From NCBI GenBank assembly GCA_900660155.1, contig CABFPE010000044.1:772143-808344 (forward strand): DNA of 36,202 nt. The letters run 5' to 3'. The notes under the pieces were generated by a model, which worked only from the letters and a program-made list of their open reading frames with translations, ran no database searches and was not told where the DNA came from. This DNA is from Hofstenia miamia. Lineage: Eukaryota; Xenacoelomorpha; Acoela; Hofsteniidae. Of this stretch, positions 1 through 13,900 are shown one piece after another. Numbering within the stretch: the stretch's first letter is position 1; every line of letters begins with the position of its first letter. The position numbers and the translations under genes are program-made.

Positions 1-16
1 ATATATATATATATAA
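1..16. repeat. (AT)n microsatellite at window edge
   Basis: The window opens in a pure AT dinucleotide run that probably continues beyond the left edge. Similar runs occur at about 18839-18864 and at the right edge. Confidence 0.9.
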
Positions 17-1774
17 TTTTCAACAAAGCTCATTAGTGCACAGAAATATTTAAAATTCCATCATTTTAACTGGAACAATGTATTTTTAATGCACTAGTCA
101 GTCTTTGTGTAGAGTTAATTGCAAAAGTTGGTTTCTTTTTTATTAGGTGAGTCGTTTAAATATTTTGAAATGTAAAATTCTATTTTTCCACAAAACTTAT
201 ACAGCTAAAGAAATTTAGAAATTTTTTAATGTTTTGTCCTATGCATTAAAATCTTCTAGAATATATGAATACACTTTTTTATAGTAATGAATAGTTCAAA
301 CACCTCCATGTTGAAGAAATGGGAATCAAAATCATTTATGCTTTCAATTAATGCTACTCAATTTAATGTTTTTGCTTTCATGATTTCTACTAATTTGCAA
401 TATTTCAAATATTTTTAATATTTCTAGTTTCTAACTCTTGTACATGTGTTTTGATTGAGCACGTATTTATATTTGTATTTTTTTTTAGCAATATTCGACC
501 AAACACTTGGCATATGGTTGATATTGTAGAATTCCTACACTTACAAAATATTAGTTTGCAATTTTCTCAAAATTCTTAGCAATCTATCCTTAAAATACCA
601 TGCGCCTACATTTTCATGTGTTAATAATACATTATTTACAAGCATTTGTGTGTTAAGAAGTTGATCTCAACTTGAAGTTGTGGTTAATTTAACAATTGAA
701 AATCATATCCGGCAATGGGGAATCAAGTGTGTAGCAGTATGTCAACTACAAGAACAGTGAATTGCCCAGAAAAACGTATTCTCATTTCTATGGCAACTAC
801 ACAATACAATGGAAAAGATAACAAGACTGAGCAAGAGTCATGAACCAAATAAACTGAAAAACGTGCAGTCAACAAAAGATGTAACGGTCAGCAAACGTGT
901 ACAATAGTCTTCACGTAGGTTTACATTAGAAATTAAAACATAGTATATAAAATACTAAAATACACTGAATCAAAATTTTATCGAGTTCAAATTCCCGGCA
1001 TCTTCTGATATAACATTGATAAAAATCCAATGCTCCTGCACATATTATAGCGTAGCGTAAGTTTGTATTGCATTAAAGAAATATACATATTTTTAATGTA
1101 TTTTCATACTGCTTGGTGTGTTGTCAATAATAGAGACTTGATGCAATGAATTGAGAAAATGTGTTGATAAATCTATTTGAAAGCAGAAATAGTTGAGTTA
1201 ATACTTTTAAAATTAAACTTCTCAGTGGTATCAACAAAACCATTATGACAGTTTAAGTATGCATGTACATGTATATAATAGCATTATTTGAAGGTTTTCT
1301 TGTTGCAACTAGTTATTTTAGTTAAATGACATCTAGCTAAGGGCTTGGTGGACCCGGATAACCCACCGGGTATATTTTTGTAGCTCTGTGCAGGGCACGG
1401 GCCTTAACCTAGTTTATAATGAGAATTACTAAGTGAATGACAAAAGTTCGAACAATATATTCAATTAAAGAAACACATGATACATATGTATTATAAATGA
1501 ATTTAAATAAATTACATACAAAAATAAATCTTAAATACAATTAACAATAATTCACCCATTGAGAATCACATTAAAATATTAGTCAATGAATGAAGGAATT
1601 TAGGCATCACAGTCATTACTGGCTACACAATTTCTAAAAAATTTTCATAAAATTGAACTGCATATTTAGAATGTTGCAAGATGATTTAAACAATTCAGTC
1701 GCAAGTTTACAATGCTTAAGGAAATTGAAAATTGACATGTGATTTTCACTTTCAATTCTATAGCAGAAGCACCA
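17..1774. other. 3' flank of the AF9/ENL-like gene, no gene recognised
   Basis: This AT-rich stretch lies downstream of the stop codon of the minus-strand AF9/ENL-like gene. No reading frame or RNA gene is convincing here. It should include the gene's 3' UTR, but I could not point to a canonical AATAAA signal (TTTATT on the plus strand) close to the stop. The only compositionally distinct part is the GC-rich patch at 1337-1410, listed separately. Confidence 0.5.
1337..1410. repeat. GC-rich patch, possible short mobile-element remnant
   Basis: A GC-rich island in otherwise very AT-rich DNA. It contains a near-palindrome in which ACCCGG and CCGGGT face each other across a short spacer, and its edges are weakly inverted (AAGGGC on the left, GGGCCTT on the right). 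This looks like a small transposon or SINE remnant, but no family is recognised and no target-site duplication is evident. Confidence 0.3.
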
Positions 1775-1927
1775 TCATAATGCGACCAAGGCCCGCAGTC
1801 TACTAATTGTCTCTCTATCTAAAGCACAGAGATCAAACTGAAGATTTGTGTCTTTAAGTGTGGTTTTCCCAGTTTGATTCAAGAAGTCATAAACACGTTT
1901 CATGCACAATGGATCTTTAATTTCCTT
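1775..1927 (-). CDS. AF9/ENL-like exon 16: end of ANC1-homology domain and stop
   Basis: 153 nt, 50 residues plus TGA. Acceptor ATTTTTAG, phase 0. It encodes KRVYDFLNQTGKTTL and LQFDLCALDRETISRLRAL, matching QIVNLIEETGHFHI and FDFDLCSLDKTTVRKLQSYL of AF9. This C-terminal region binds AF4, DOT1L and BCOR in the vertebrate proteins. Confidence 0.97.
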   Translation of the reverse strand, partial: KEIKDPLCMKRVYDFLNQTGKTTLKDTNLQFDLCALDRETISRLRALVAL

Positions 1928-4900
1928 CTAAAAATTGTAGTTCATTAACCACTAATAATCGTACAAATTATAAGACGAATTGGAAAATTTTAATATAAAC
2001 TAGTTGAAATTCCAAAACCATTTTAAATATATAACTCCTTATTTCTTTCAAGATATTGAATTTCTACTTAACCTGAAAATAATTAAGATTTTAGTTAAAA
2101 GTAAACAATGCATTTAGTCTTGGCAAATACAGGCATAATTAATCACAAAAACTGAAATCGTACGAGTTGAACGTAGAGCTCTTCCAAAGATAACAAAAAC
2201 TCCACGTCGTATGAATCTTGCGCACTAAGCCGACTCATATCTCGCGATTCTGATACTGTTGATGAAGCACTTTTGACAGGGTGATGATTGGCAGTGGTGG
2301 GAGGATCTGTTTTGGAATGGGTGTACCTAAAATGCAAAAGTTAACCAATTAATAAGCGGTTAGGAATTACTCACTGTCCCTGATAAAAAATCAACCCTAA
2401 AAGCTACGCATTTGAAACACAAATTCTGTTCTAAAAGTGATTTATGCTCAAATCAATAGAAATAATAATTCTTCCTTCACTGTTTTGAGAAAAATCCTAA
2501 ATAAATTTCACTTTGTACACGTCCAACAATTGCAAAACATTTGGTAATAGCTTAGCAACATTTTTTAAAGTGCTTCCACTATTAAAAACGTTGGCTGCTT
2601 TTTAAACTGAAATACAAAATAAATTTTCAGATTGCTGCTACATTGCGTTACACATTTTGAAATGCATTTATAGGTTGCCTAACTTCAAGTATTCCTAACC
2701 AACCATTAATTCATTTACACCCCTAATATTACAACCCGTACGATCCCTATTAACACCAGAAAAATAGCCCTAGCAGGACAAATTCGATTCAAATACATAA
2801 ATACTTACTGTGTGTTTGAAAATGTAGCAGGAGAAGCTTTCAACCGCTCCTGTTCTTTTCCTGTGGATTTCTTTACTTGTGGTGTTGGAGAATTCTCAAC
2901 AGTAGTTCCGGAATTATCACTCGAGGAAGATGATATAGTAGAAGATGAACTTGATGAAGACCCACTCAAATTCCGCTTCTTTTCGGCAACTACAATAATA
3001 TGCATGAAGGGAATTAAACATAAGAAAATTGAATGTGGCTAATAACTCTGTTAGAACAGATAAATAACCGATTTCCCGCAAAAAAAGGTTTGTAAGGATT
3101 CCTAAAATAAGTACTCCGCTGAATTGTCTGCCAAAATTAAAACAAAGTACGTGTATATGTTGGCTGAGAGCATAAGATAAACGAAAACCACCAAAGTTTA
3201 AAGCATCACTAACTGAGGATAAGTATACCTAAACATCTTTGGTACGCCTTGACCTAAATCGTAATTCCCCAGATTTTAAATATTTTTTACCGGCGTGCAG
3301 TGTGTTGTAATAATAAAAAACTATTTTAACGCAGTAAAACCAAGGTAGTTATAAACAGCAAAAAGCAGTATATAAATTTGTTGTCTTTGCACCGCCTCTA
3401 AGTAAAATCAAGCGGACAACTATGCCTTAGAGAAAATTAAAGTATCATTTTCAAAAATAAAACTAAACATAGAAGCCAATACAAAAATTTGTATTCCAGT
3501 ATATCAGTGAAACTTGTTTAAATTAATAAATTTCCTATCACTTAAAACTATATCGCTATATGAAAAATTATTTTAGGCTTACTAATATGAAACGGAAAAG
3601 TTATTTCTGCGTATATTTTCATTTAAGATTTATTATCAGATAAATTTAACTGATACTGTGAATGTGCGTTAAATAAGTGATTTGTAATGAAGACCTTTTT
3701 GGATTTTTGAATTAAATAATCTGTTGTACCAATAGGAAGTTTTGTTCACTCACTTCATACCATTCGGATTCGCAGAATAAGCACAATATTTCCAGGTTTT
3801 AATGAGACTAAAGAATGCCCTTAGAAATTTAATTCTTGATGAAAAAATGTATCCAAAAATATAAGCAAAAGGCCGAAAACTGTGATGGAGAGAAATCAAC
3901 TCAAAATTCAGCTCAAGAGATCGGATTCTTAAGATGACTAGTTGATTTTTAGTGTAAAATATTTCTAAATTTGTATATGCTCACATTTGCGCTGATCATT
4001 AAGCTGAATAAATGCGCAGAAAGGCGGTAAAATTTTAAACAAAAATGCTAAAAATTTCTAGATAATTTCGTAAACTATAAACAGAAATTAAAAAGGAAGT
4101 TGTGTATTAATTCGAACCTTGTGATGTATAAGGCGAGGATTTTTCATGAACTGTGTCCATTTGACTTGAGCTCTGATAATTGGAAGGTTTTTCAACTAAA
4201 AATATAACAATAACAATATTATATTTAAATAATCAACATACAGGCTATCTCAATCTCAAAACTGTAATTTAAAAATAGAAATTTTTAAACAGGCAACAAT
4301 ATAAAAACAATGTCGGCAAAGTTGAAAATCGGATATTTCAAATTGATACGGCATATTTAGGGGAAGTTTCGGAATAGCTTATCAATATTCTGATCCTCAT
4401 CAAACAACGCTTGAATTAGAGATGAGCGCTGTACAGGTTTTGTGAATTTTTTTCCACCGAAGAGAAACAATTTTTACCGCCAACCACTGCAATGTGCGCC
4501 TTTTTACCGCAAACCACAGAAATATATGAAATTTTATCGCGGTATAAAGAAACAATTTTGATTTTTATCTTCGTAAGGAAAAAAATATATTTCTAAATTA
4601 TATTTTTATGGCTATGGATCCTTCGTAGAAACCTTAAAGACAACAAAAAATTACTATTAATATTTTGTATGTGAAATCTTAGTTTTGCTTCAGAAGCAGT
4701 TTTTGAAAAATACCGCGGTATTACCCCACCGCACTCATCTCTAGCTTGAATATCATACGGATCTTTAGCAAATTTGTACTTAAAACGTTTATCCAAAAAC
4801 TTCTGTATATCCTTTAACCTCATGTAGTCCTCGCTGTAGATAGTAAATCAATATCAAATTTTAGAAAGCAATTGAGCTTTGAAGGCCTTATCAATGTCAT

Positions 4901-7900
4901 GTATCGAAAAAACCTGAATTCAAAAGAGAAACCCAAATGTAAAGTCTTATATTGAGTGATGCAACACAAAATAAAGTAATTAAATAAAAGAATATGAAAG
5001 TACTGACTTTCATAAATTGATACCTAATTGAAGACTAAAGATTTGTTTTTATCAAGTTATAGAAGTGGATGGTGGGAATGATAGCAAAATTTATTATTAC
5101 TACTTTAACATGATTGCTTACTTCAAGTAGCTAAAAGATTAACAAAAGGCAATTTAGTACTGTATATTTTTAATTCAAATTAATTGTCGCAAACATGTTA
5201 TTCTTTAAAAGATTCATGCGAGTTGGAAAACCGTTCCCGCTATCGAAAATAATTTATCACCTGTCAATTGGTGGACACATATTTGAATTGCAACCAAAAG
5301 CCCTCACATGTGAACGATTATAGAAATCTATTATTGTAAAAACCACATGATTAAAGTCAATAGTGGGAAGACACTTAGTTTAATTTTTTCATTTTTTTGC
5401 GAAATCAGGCAACCTTTTATAAAAGTAAAAATTTCAGAATAAACTTTTGCAAAATATTTTGAGAAAGCCCACAGCGTCTGAAATTTTGAGAACCATTTAG
5501 TTTCTATTCATACTCATACTATTTTCACAACTTCGAATAGAATGCTATTTCAATGCATTAAAATTGTGAGTCAGTGCCAAAATTAAATCAAAACTAATTC
5601 AAACGTTTGAAAAGTTTGGAAGTAGTTAAAGCTTTTAAGATAATCCAAATTATATATTAAAGCTGAGGTAATTTCAACAATTTTAACAGACGAGAGTTTT
5701 CATAAAGGCAAAATATGAAGAAACTAACTGGAATGTGTGGACGCCCGGTTTTCGTTGTTAGTTGGTGTGTAGGCACTACGACTTTCATTCACCGACGGCG
5801 TATAGGAATGCTGATCACTCATTGCATTGTAATGCCAGCTTTCCTGATCACTGGAATCACACTCCTGATCAAGTTCTTGAAGGAAATCATTTAAAGCTTT
5901 TGTCGATTTTTCTTTGCTCATTTTGCCAACGGCGCTTTCTAAATTACTCGTAAAACAATTTTACTTCAATAATTCAAAAAGAAAAGCTGATGCAATTTTG
6001 ATATTTAACACCTAGAAATGGTGATTTATTCCATTAAGAGTAGGTCTGATATAAAAAATTTTGAAGCACAGTGTGACAGCTAAGGATTCAATTTTAATTC
6101 TCGCATTCATCTGAATGTAATAAAAGAAAGCTACTGTTGTTTTTATAATAGTATCATTACAGTACGAAACACAAACTAGGAACACTTTAATACAAAACAA
6201 TCGCAAATAATATATATTTTTCAAACCAATTACACCGTAGAAAGTACTGGGTTGTCAAAAAATAGCAATTTAGAGGGGTGATACGAAATAAGAACAACTT
6301 CAAAATATCTTAAATATTAATTTATTTTACCATTTAATGCATTAAAATTCACATCTACAAGATATTTTGAACAAATCCAGCTAACAACTATAACACTGGT
6401 ATGCATTTGATACAAATTCCACTGATATTGGTATCTTTTTCCATTGTGCAGAGATCTCGGTGTAAACGTTTTCCCTGTTCATTATAATCCTCACAATTGA
6501 AAGGAACATAGTCCAAATGTTAGCTCAAACAGTGTATCTTGACAGACATCCTTGCACAAGGACTTAAGCTATCCAGAAGTTTCTACACAACATTCTTGTA
6601 AGTAGCAATGCAACAATTGCTGAGAAAATATGGCAACTGATGTAAAAGCTAACCAGACCCTCTTTCCTTCAATCTCTAAGCAATTCACAAAGTCAATATC
6701 CTATATTTAGCCAATGCTTTGATTAAGTTCCTCATTAAGCCAAGCTTACTGTGTAGTGGGGGAAGAAAATTGCGTTCCGATGAAAAAGGGCAGAAAATTT
6801 GACATTATGTGTACCAGGTGTCAAATGATATCTAATAGGCCATTCACTAGTATCTGCTCTACTGGCCCATAGACTCTGAAAGCAAAAGTTTTGAGTTAGT
6901 CAGAAAATTCAAAAACTTGTCTTCTAGGCTTAATATTCGAAAGAATTGCTTACCACAGAAAACAATCAATTACACAAATGCGCATCTTTATGAGATTATT
7001 AGCTATGGCTCCTTATAAACAATAGGCAGTTACAAAAACAGGTGGANTTGCACAAGGACTTAAGCTATCCAGAAGTTTCTACACAACATTCTTGTAAGTA
7101 GCAATGCAACAATTGCTGAGAAAATATGGCAACTGATGTAAAAGCTAACCAGACCCTCTTTCCTTCAATCTCTAAGCAATTCACAAAGTCAATATCCTAT
7201 ATTTAGCCAATGCTTTGATTAAGTTCCTCATTAAGCCAAGCTTACTGTGTAGTGGGGGAAGAAAATTGCGTTCCGATGAAAAAGGGCAGAAAATTTGACA
7301 TTATGTGTACCAGGTGTCAAATGATATCTAATAGGCCATTCACTAGTATCTGCTCTACTGGCCCATAGACTCTGAAAGCAAAAGTTTTGAGTTAGTCAGA
7401 AAATTCAAAAACTTGTCTTCTAGGCTTAATATTCGAAAGAATTGCTTACCACAGAAAACAATCAATTACACAAATGCGCATCTTTATGAGATTATTAGCT
7501 ATGGCTCCTTATAAACAATAGGCAGTTACAAAAACAGGTGGATGCAAATTGTGAAATAGAGCAATTGGGCAATACAACAAGTTGCTGGAATCTCCAGATT
7601 CTCACATGCAACTCCGTTTTACAATACGTTTAAAATTTTGAAACATAATTACATACAGGTTTTTCAATTCTATTTCGACAATTTTCACATCAATTTCGAC
7701 AAAAATAAAAAAATAATTTACCCTTACATGAGTCAGGAAGATGATCAGCAAAAAACTAATCGTGAAGAAATGGCAGGTTCTGAAAGAAATACCAAGGGAA
7801 GTTAAAGATAACTCCCGAATTGAGATAGTTAATACAGTCTCATTATCTATCTGGTAAGAATGCAACAGAGATTTCGGGTCCTTTAAAACTTAAAAGAACT

Positions 7901-10900
7901 TCAGTAATTTCGATTATAAATAAATATCGAAAAACAGGTTCTTGGAAATCAGGGCATAAAAGTGTTTTCATACAAGAAAATATTGAAAAAAGTCACCTAA
8001 AATAGTTCGATCAGCCTGGAAATAAACAGTTTCTAAATCTTGGGAAAACATCGCAATGAAGCTCGTCAACACAGGATCCCATTATTCATTGTACTAAAAT
8101 TGCTTAAAGTTGTGAAAACATTTCTTTTCGTGTGTTCAGCATAACCGCTATTTTGGACATTCCCTAGTACTTCACACGGCTTGCAAAAATTGTTGACTAA
8201 CGATTATGAAAAACTACATTCACCCTAAATAAAATTGGCGAATATGTTGTAATGATCAAAGTGTTCCTAAATTCAAAACATCTCATTTTTGATGATCCAA
8301 GGTTCATTTCAATTTTTAAAAAAATATGCAAGTGATACTGCTTTTTAAATGTTAAATTTTTTGAAGGTTTCAATGCTTTCGTAAAACATTTAAACACCTT
8401 CGATGTCGCAAATAAATCATTTATCAATGCGTTCAAAGGCGATATTTGATTATGTATGCCATTTCACATTTCGCTTTGCATCGAGATATGATACGAAAAC
8501 TTCGTGTGTCACCAATGAAAAGATAGTCACAGAGCTATGATCAAATTATTGTATTGCATACAACGTTGAAATCATAAATTCATAGGTATAGTAACAGAAT
8601 AAAAAGTAGAATTCGTTTAACTTAAACATTTAAGTAGATTTCCATCATCGACGGAGTGCAAAAAATAGAGTTCAGAACAAGTAAATTTGACTACTCGTAG
8701 CAGAAAAAAATCGCGTGAACGCAAAAATATTACTATTCGAAAGAAAAATACGAACCGCCATATTCATACTGCGTAGAAAATTCATTTCTATAAGAAAATT
8801 CGACTAAGGCGGTAGGCTGAATTTAGTAAAATGAATGTAGAGAAGCCTTTGTAGAAAATATCAATCAAGTATATAATGCATAATTCTATAAACTGCTTAA
8901 TAAGTAGATCACAATTAAATCGTCGTATGTTAAATTAACACTGTTAAACATAAAAACATTCTAAAGTTAAAACAACTACCACCAACAATCAAAGTAAAAT
9001 TTCACATTTAGAGGTGAAATGACGTCAGGCAACATTCAACTTACTTGTTTTTCTCATCTCTGTCGAAAGAAAAAATACACTTAAAATTATAAAAAAATTT
9101 AAATATGAAATAACATATATTTTTAAAAAGTATTACTATGTGGAGGCTGATGGTGATGCTTACTTTCAGAGTTGTAGTCACTTCTCTCAGAAAGAGACGG
9201 ATCTAAAAAATAAATTCATAAAGTCAAATGCCTAAAACAATACTCAAAAGAAAGCACTCTAACAAAGTAAGTAATATATCAAGCTGATTCTTATAGCGTA
9301 TTTATTAGCTATGTGACACTTTAAATGTGATTCTACTAAAAATTTGAAAACTTCGTGCAAAGAGTAGTTAAAACTCAGCTGGATTACCATATATAACACT
9401 ATTTTTTAAATTAAACATCAATTTTTTGGCTGATTTTCAAAAATTTATTAACACCCTATAGAAGATAAATACAAATCATATAAAATGCAAAACGTCAGTC
9501 CTAAATTTTTTTCGCAATAAAAAACTATTTCTTTTTTACCACAGAAACGCTCGACGCCTGTATAGCCATGAAAGCAGTTTCTTGAACATATGTAATGATA
9601 GTGATAGGTCTGAACAGACAAAATTTTTATAACTTGCGTTTTTATTGGCTTGTCTTCATTGCGGCAATCATAGCATAGGGTTTTGTTGACCAAGTCACAT
9701 CCATATATATATATACTTGTAACATCATAACCCGAAAATAATAATTTAAATTATCAACAGTTGTGCACGATGAGTTTATCTAGAGAATGACATTACCGTT
9801 TTGTCCAATTTATGAAGAATGGGATGAGATTAGAGGGCTATTCAAAAAAATTCTCAGCATATTTTGTTAGAAATATTACCAAATACGCTTAATAATCCTT
9901 TTTCAAAATGAAGTTCACCAATTAAAAAAATGAAAATGTAATTCCCTAGTCATTACTTATTTATAAGACAATACCAAGAGTCAATTGAAATACTAAAATT
10001 TTGACGACTATCTTGATAAATTAGTACAAATTATGCACAAAATTTTTTTTGTAAGTATAGCTTCATACCATAAGCTTCCAAAAAGTGAGCATTTTTTAGA
10101 TAGTACCACCTCAAGACATAAGCATATAGCCGAGGTCTTTCAACCCAGGAATTCAAAAAGTAAGATACATCAAAATGTAGAAAGCAAATTGAGTATTTAA
10201 AAATATTATTTCCCAACTACGAGATAATATGTGATGATTTAGCAGTTATTGACATCCTTCATTAAGTATTGGAAGAAAAACATAAAATAATTTCTTCAGA
10301 CAAAGACACGTCCACAGCACACTTGCAAAAAAATGTAAGTAACGAAGAATTGACTATGGAATGCAAATTAGAAACCATTTTTTACCAGTTTTCAATTTCC
10401 TAAAACACATGAACACACTATGTATTTCAAATATAAGTAAGCATAGGTCAGATGTATACAAGAGTTTGTTCTACTTATTTAGATATTCCGATTGATCGAT
10501 TTCAAAACAATGAATTCATCAAATAGCTGAAATGCTGCCTGTAGGTTAACCCTTGGTTTTTATCCAAATTTATGCGAGCGGAGAATAAGGACCCTGAGTA
10601 TAAAGAACCATTTTATGACTATCATTGTTATCTATTGATAAATAAAATTATGTTGGTTTTGGTACTGCTTCGAATCTACATTACGTTTTCTTACAAAAGT
10701 TATTTATGCAGAGGAAAGGTACAGCTCCAATTTACGACTAGTACTATAATTTGACTTGCAGAGACTGCATCAGCCAATTGCATTTGTGATTAAATGACCG
10801 GGATGCCTAAAAAGCATGAAAAGTTAAAACAGAATAATAGAGAACATTCACAGGCTATTACAAAGCTGAAGATTTCTTAGTTCGTATCCGAATTTAGAAA

Positions 10901-13900
10901 AATGCTAAACCACCAGAATGGAACATGAAGTTCAAAATAGTCTGATATAAAAAAGCAAAAGCAAAGAGTTCCCTTATTTATAGGAATATAAAAACATAAG
11001 AATATTAAAAATTTAGAAATAATTAGTGATAGTTTCTAATCCAATTAGTTCGTCAACATCTAATTGCCAAATTATCCAGTTAAATTTGATACTACTTTGA
11101 AACTACATAATAATATTTGATAATAATATCGTACCAGATCTGTGGGACTTTAACTCTGATTTGTGTGATTTTGATTCCTTCGAATGCTTATGCGATTTCC
11201 TTTTCTTCTCCGAATGATGTTTGTCCTTTTTACGTTCAGAACTGGAGAAAGAGTGTACAGCTTGGTCTGTGACTGATGTAGATAAAGTTGCCTCTTTTTC
11301 GGGCTAAAAAACATTTCGGTATTTAAATAAATATTTAAAACAAAGAAATAATGAGCGAACTTGGATAAATATAAAAAACACACATTTACTAAGCATATTT
11401 ATATTTATTGCATTTTACATGCATTCTTATTTTATAATTTTTTTTACAATTATTCTCCAAAAATTGGGGTTTGATAAAATTAATGTCGATAATAAAGTAT
11501 ATCGTATATGCGCCCTAAAACAACTAAATAATGGAGTGCTATTCAAAAATATGTTCTTAACTACAAAGCCATTTTTTTAATAAATAATGCAAACATATTT
11601 AAACCGGCATTAAAAACGGAAATTTTCTTATATTCAATTCTGTACATCTATATGCTGTACAAAACAGTTATAAAGTAAAATTTGTAACCTTAGTTGATTG
11701 CTTGTATTGATTTAAAGATGAGCTGGAGGCTGACTTGTGAATGTCGTTATGTTTGATGGACCTATCGCTGGGATTGGCTGGCAGTGGATTATCAAACAAA
11801 GAATTCAATAAACTAACGGTGGCTTGTTCGGCGCGTTGTTTACGGTCGATCTAAATATCGGTAAATAATAGAATCAGAAGATGTCTGCTATAGCAAGTGA
11901 TTGCAGAAAATTGTGTGTCGTTGATAATCTTAACGTATTATTTGATGTTTGTGTTCAATGACATAATAAAATACCTTTTCATGTTTGCTTTTCTTTTTTT
12001 CAGGACGATCAGTCTTTTCACGATCATCTTTAATTTTTTTCTTCTTCACCTCATCTAAGCAAGAAAAGCGTCATTTTCAACTTCAAAGATGACATTTCAT
12101 TTAAATATGAATATAAAAAGTGTTCTATGCTACTCGAGGCATTGATACTGGACCCAAAACTGAAAATGTCACCTATTAGGGTGGGTCAAAAACGTTTGTG
12201 GGTGGGTAGGCAAATTTTTAAGAATTTTTTAACTTGCTTGAAATTTGACCTTGAAAATGACCTTAAATTATAGCATTATGTTACGTATCCGATTTTTTAA
12301 ACATAAATAAACATTCATTGACTTTTTTCAATATTATTAGTTCATTTCTAGAAATGCCAGTGTATTCAGTATCATGAAAATGTCTGCAGCGTTTATGTAA
12401 TACCCTGAGCGTATTTTTTGTTTTCCTCTTAGAGTAAGTCCCAAACTCATAGAACTTGTTTTTATCGTACTGCTAAAATATTTTTAGATTTTTCAAATAT
12501 ATACTATCCATTTCTAGAATACATGACTAAGAGAAGAAAAAAGCTTAAAAAGTGTTTTGAAAAGGATTATATACAAAGACGAAACTAGCGGCAATTTAAA
12601 TGGGAACAAGATTTTCCGTACTGGAAAGGTCTTGAGCCTAAACTTTCTACCCATGAAGTCAAGGAATCACTTCAGGTTTATGGACATTTGTGTTAATACA
12701 ATTATTGCTAAATTCACAGAAGGTACGGCGATAATAAAAGTGCTAGGTACTACATAGTGATTTGAAGTAAGATACACAGTGCTAAGATATAAAAAACCCA
12801 TAATTTTTAAGCAAAAAGTATAAGTGAGAAACAGACTGAAGGTAAAATAACTGTATAGCACTGAGACAAAAATAGAAATTTGCTTATTTTGTCTACGTTC
12901 TGAACTCTAGCACTTACTTAACATGCCAATTGTGTAAACATTACGTAAGGAACAGTCTAGACTAATGTCTAATAAATATCGTATGATGTAATCCTTAAAA
13001 ATATCTTTTGCAAAGCTTCAAAAGTAAATTTTCTGCGGTTTTTACTGACTTTCAATTAGAGATTTGGTGGGAAATGTATTCATTAGCTAAGATTTTTCGG
13101 GTGTATACATAAACAGCACATACAACCAAACAAAAATGACAAACAAAATTACAAATAACAGTTTGTTATTGTACATTTCCTATCATTGCTTTTAAAACTA
13201 TCGCTTAACCCTTTCATGCCGAACGGGAACTATAGTTCCCGCTAATGTTTACATAACCCGTTAGGCTTATTAATCCCTATATCCCATTTAAATACATCCT
13301 ATTAGTCATTTTGGAGATCGAGGCAATTTCTAGTCAGTTCCATAGTCATGACATCATTATTTGTTTATTTAAATATAGCCTACTAAATATGCATCATACA
13401 GTTTTTATAATAAAAATTAAATTACCTAGGTTCAGACTTGAAAGGGTTAATATGTTAATTAACTACCCATTAAGGACGCAGTGGTATGCTTAGAAAACAG
13501 TCTATAACTAGGGCTGAGCAGTTTCCAAAAAATGAGCTCGATTTCGAATTTTTTACACATCAAAACCGCGATTTCGGCTTTTTAACTAACTACTATTGGC
13601 ATTTATAAAAATTTTTCAAGAGAACACCTTCTTAACCAGCAGAACAGATGATCTGAGGGCGAAAGAAACAAAAATTTCAACTTACATTTATGTAATTTAA
13701 GTAAAACCATTTATTAAAATACCGCAAATGTGATAAATCCTGTACTAATTATGAATATACATTTACACTAACAATAAACAAAATATATTGCATCATGTAG
13801 GCTCTTACACGAAATATTTAANTACAATTATTGCTAAATTCACAGAAGGTACGGCGATAATAAAAGTGCTAGGTACTACATAGTGATTTGAAGTAAGATA

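Noticed and set aside
2812..3042. Plus-strand frame antisense to exon 14
   Set aside because: It is the shadow of the Ser-rich minus-strand exon, which has splice sites, phase and family similarity.
4593..4823. 76-codon minus-strand frame as an AF9 exon
   Set aside because: It runs into the hAT MITE and has no family similarity; treated instead as a relic split by the MITE.
11150..11383. Longer minus-strand frame over exon 9
   Set aside because: Different reading frame from the spliced exon; the exon frame gives the Lys/His/Ser-rich linker expected for AF9 and joins in phase.
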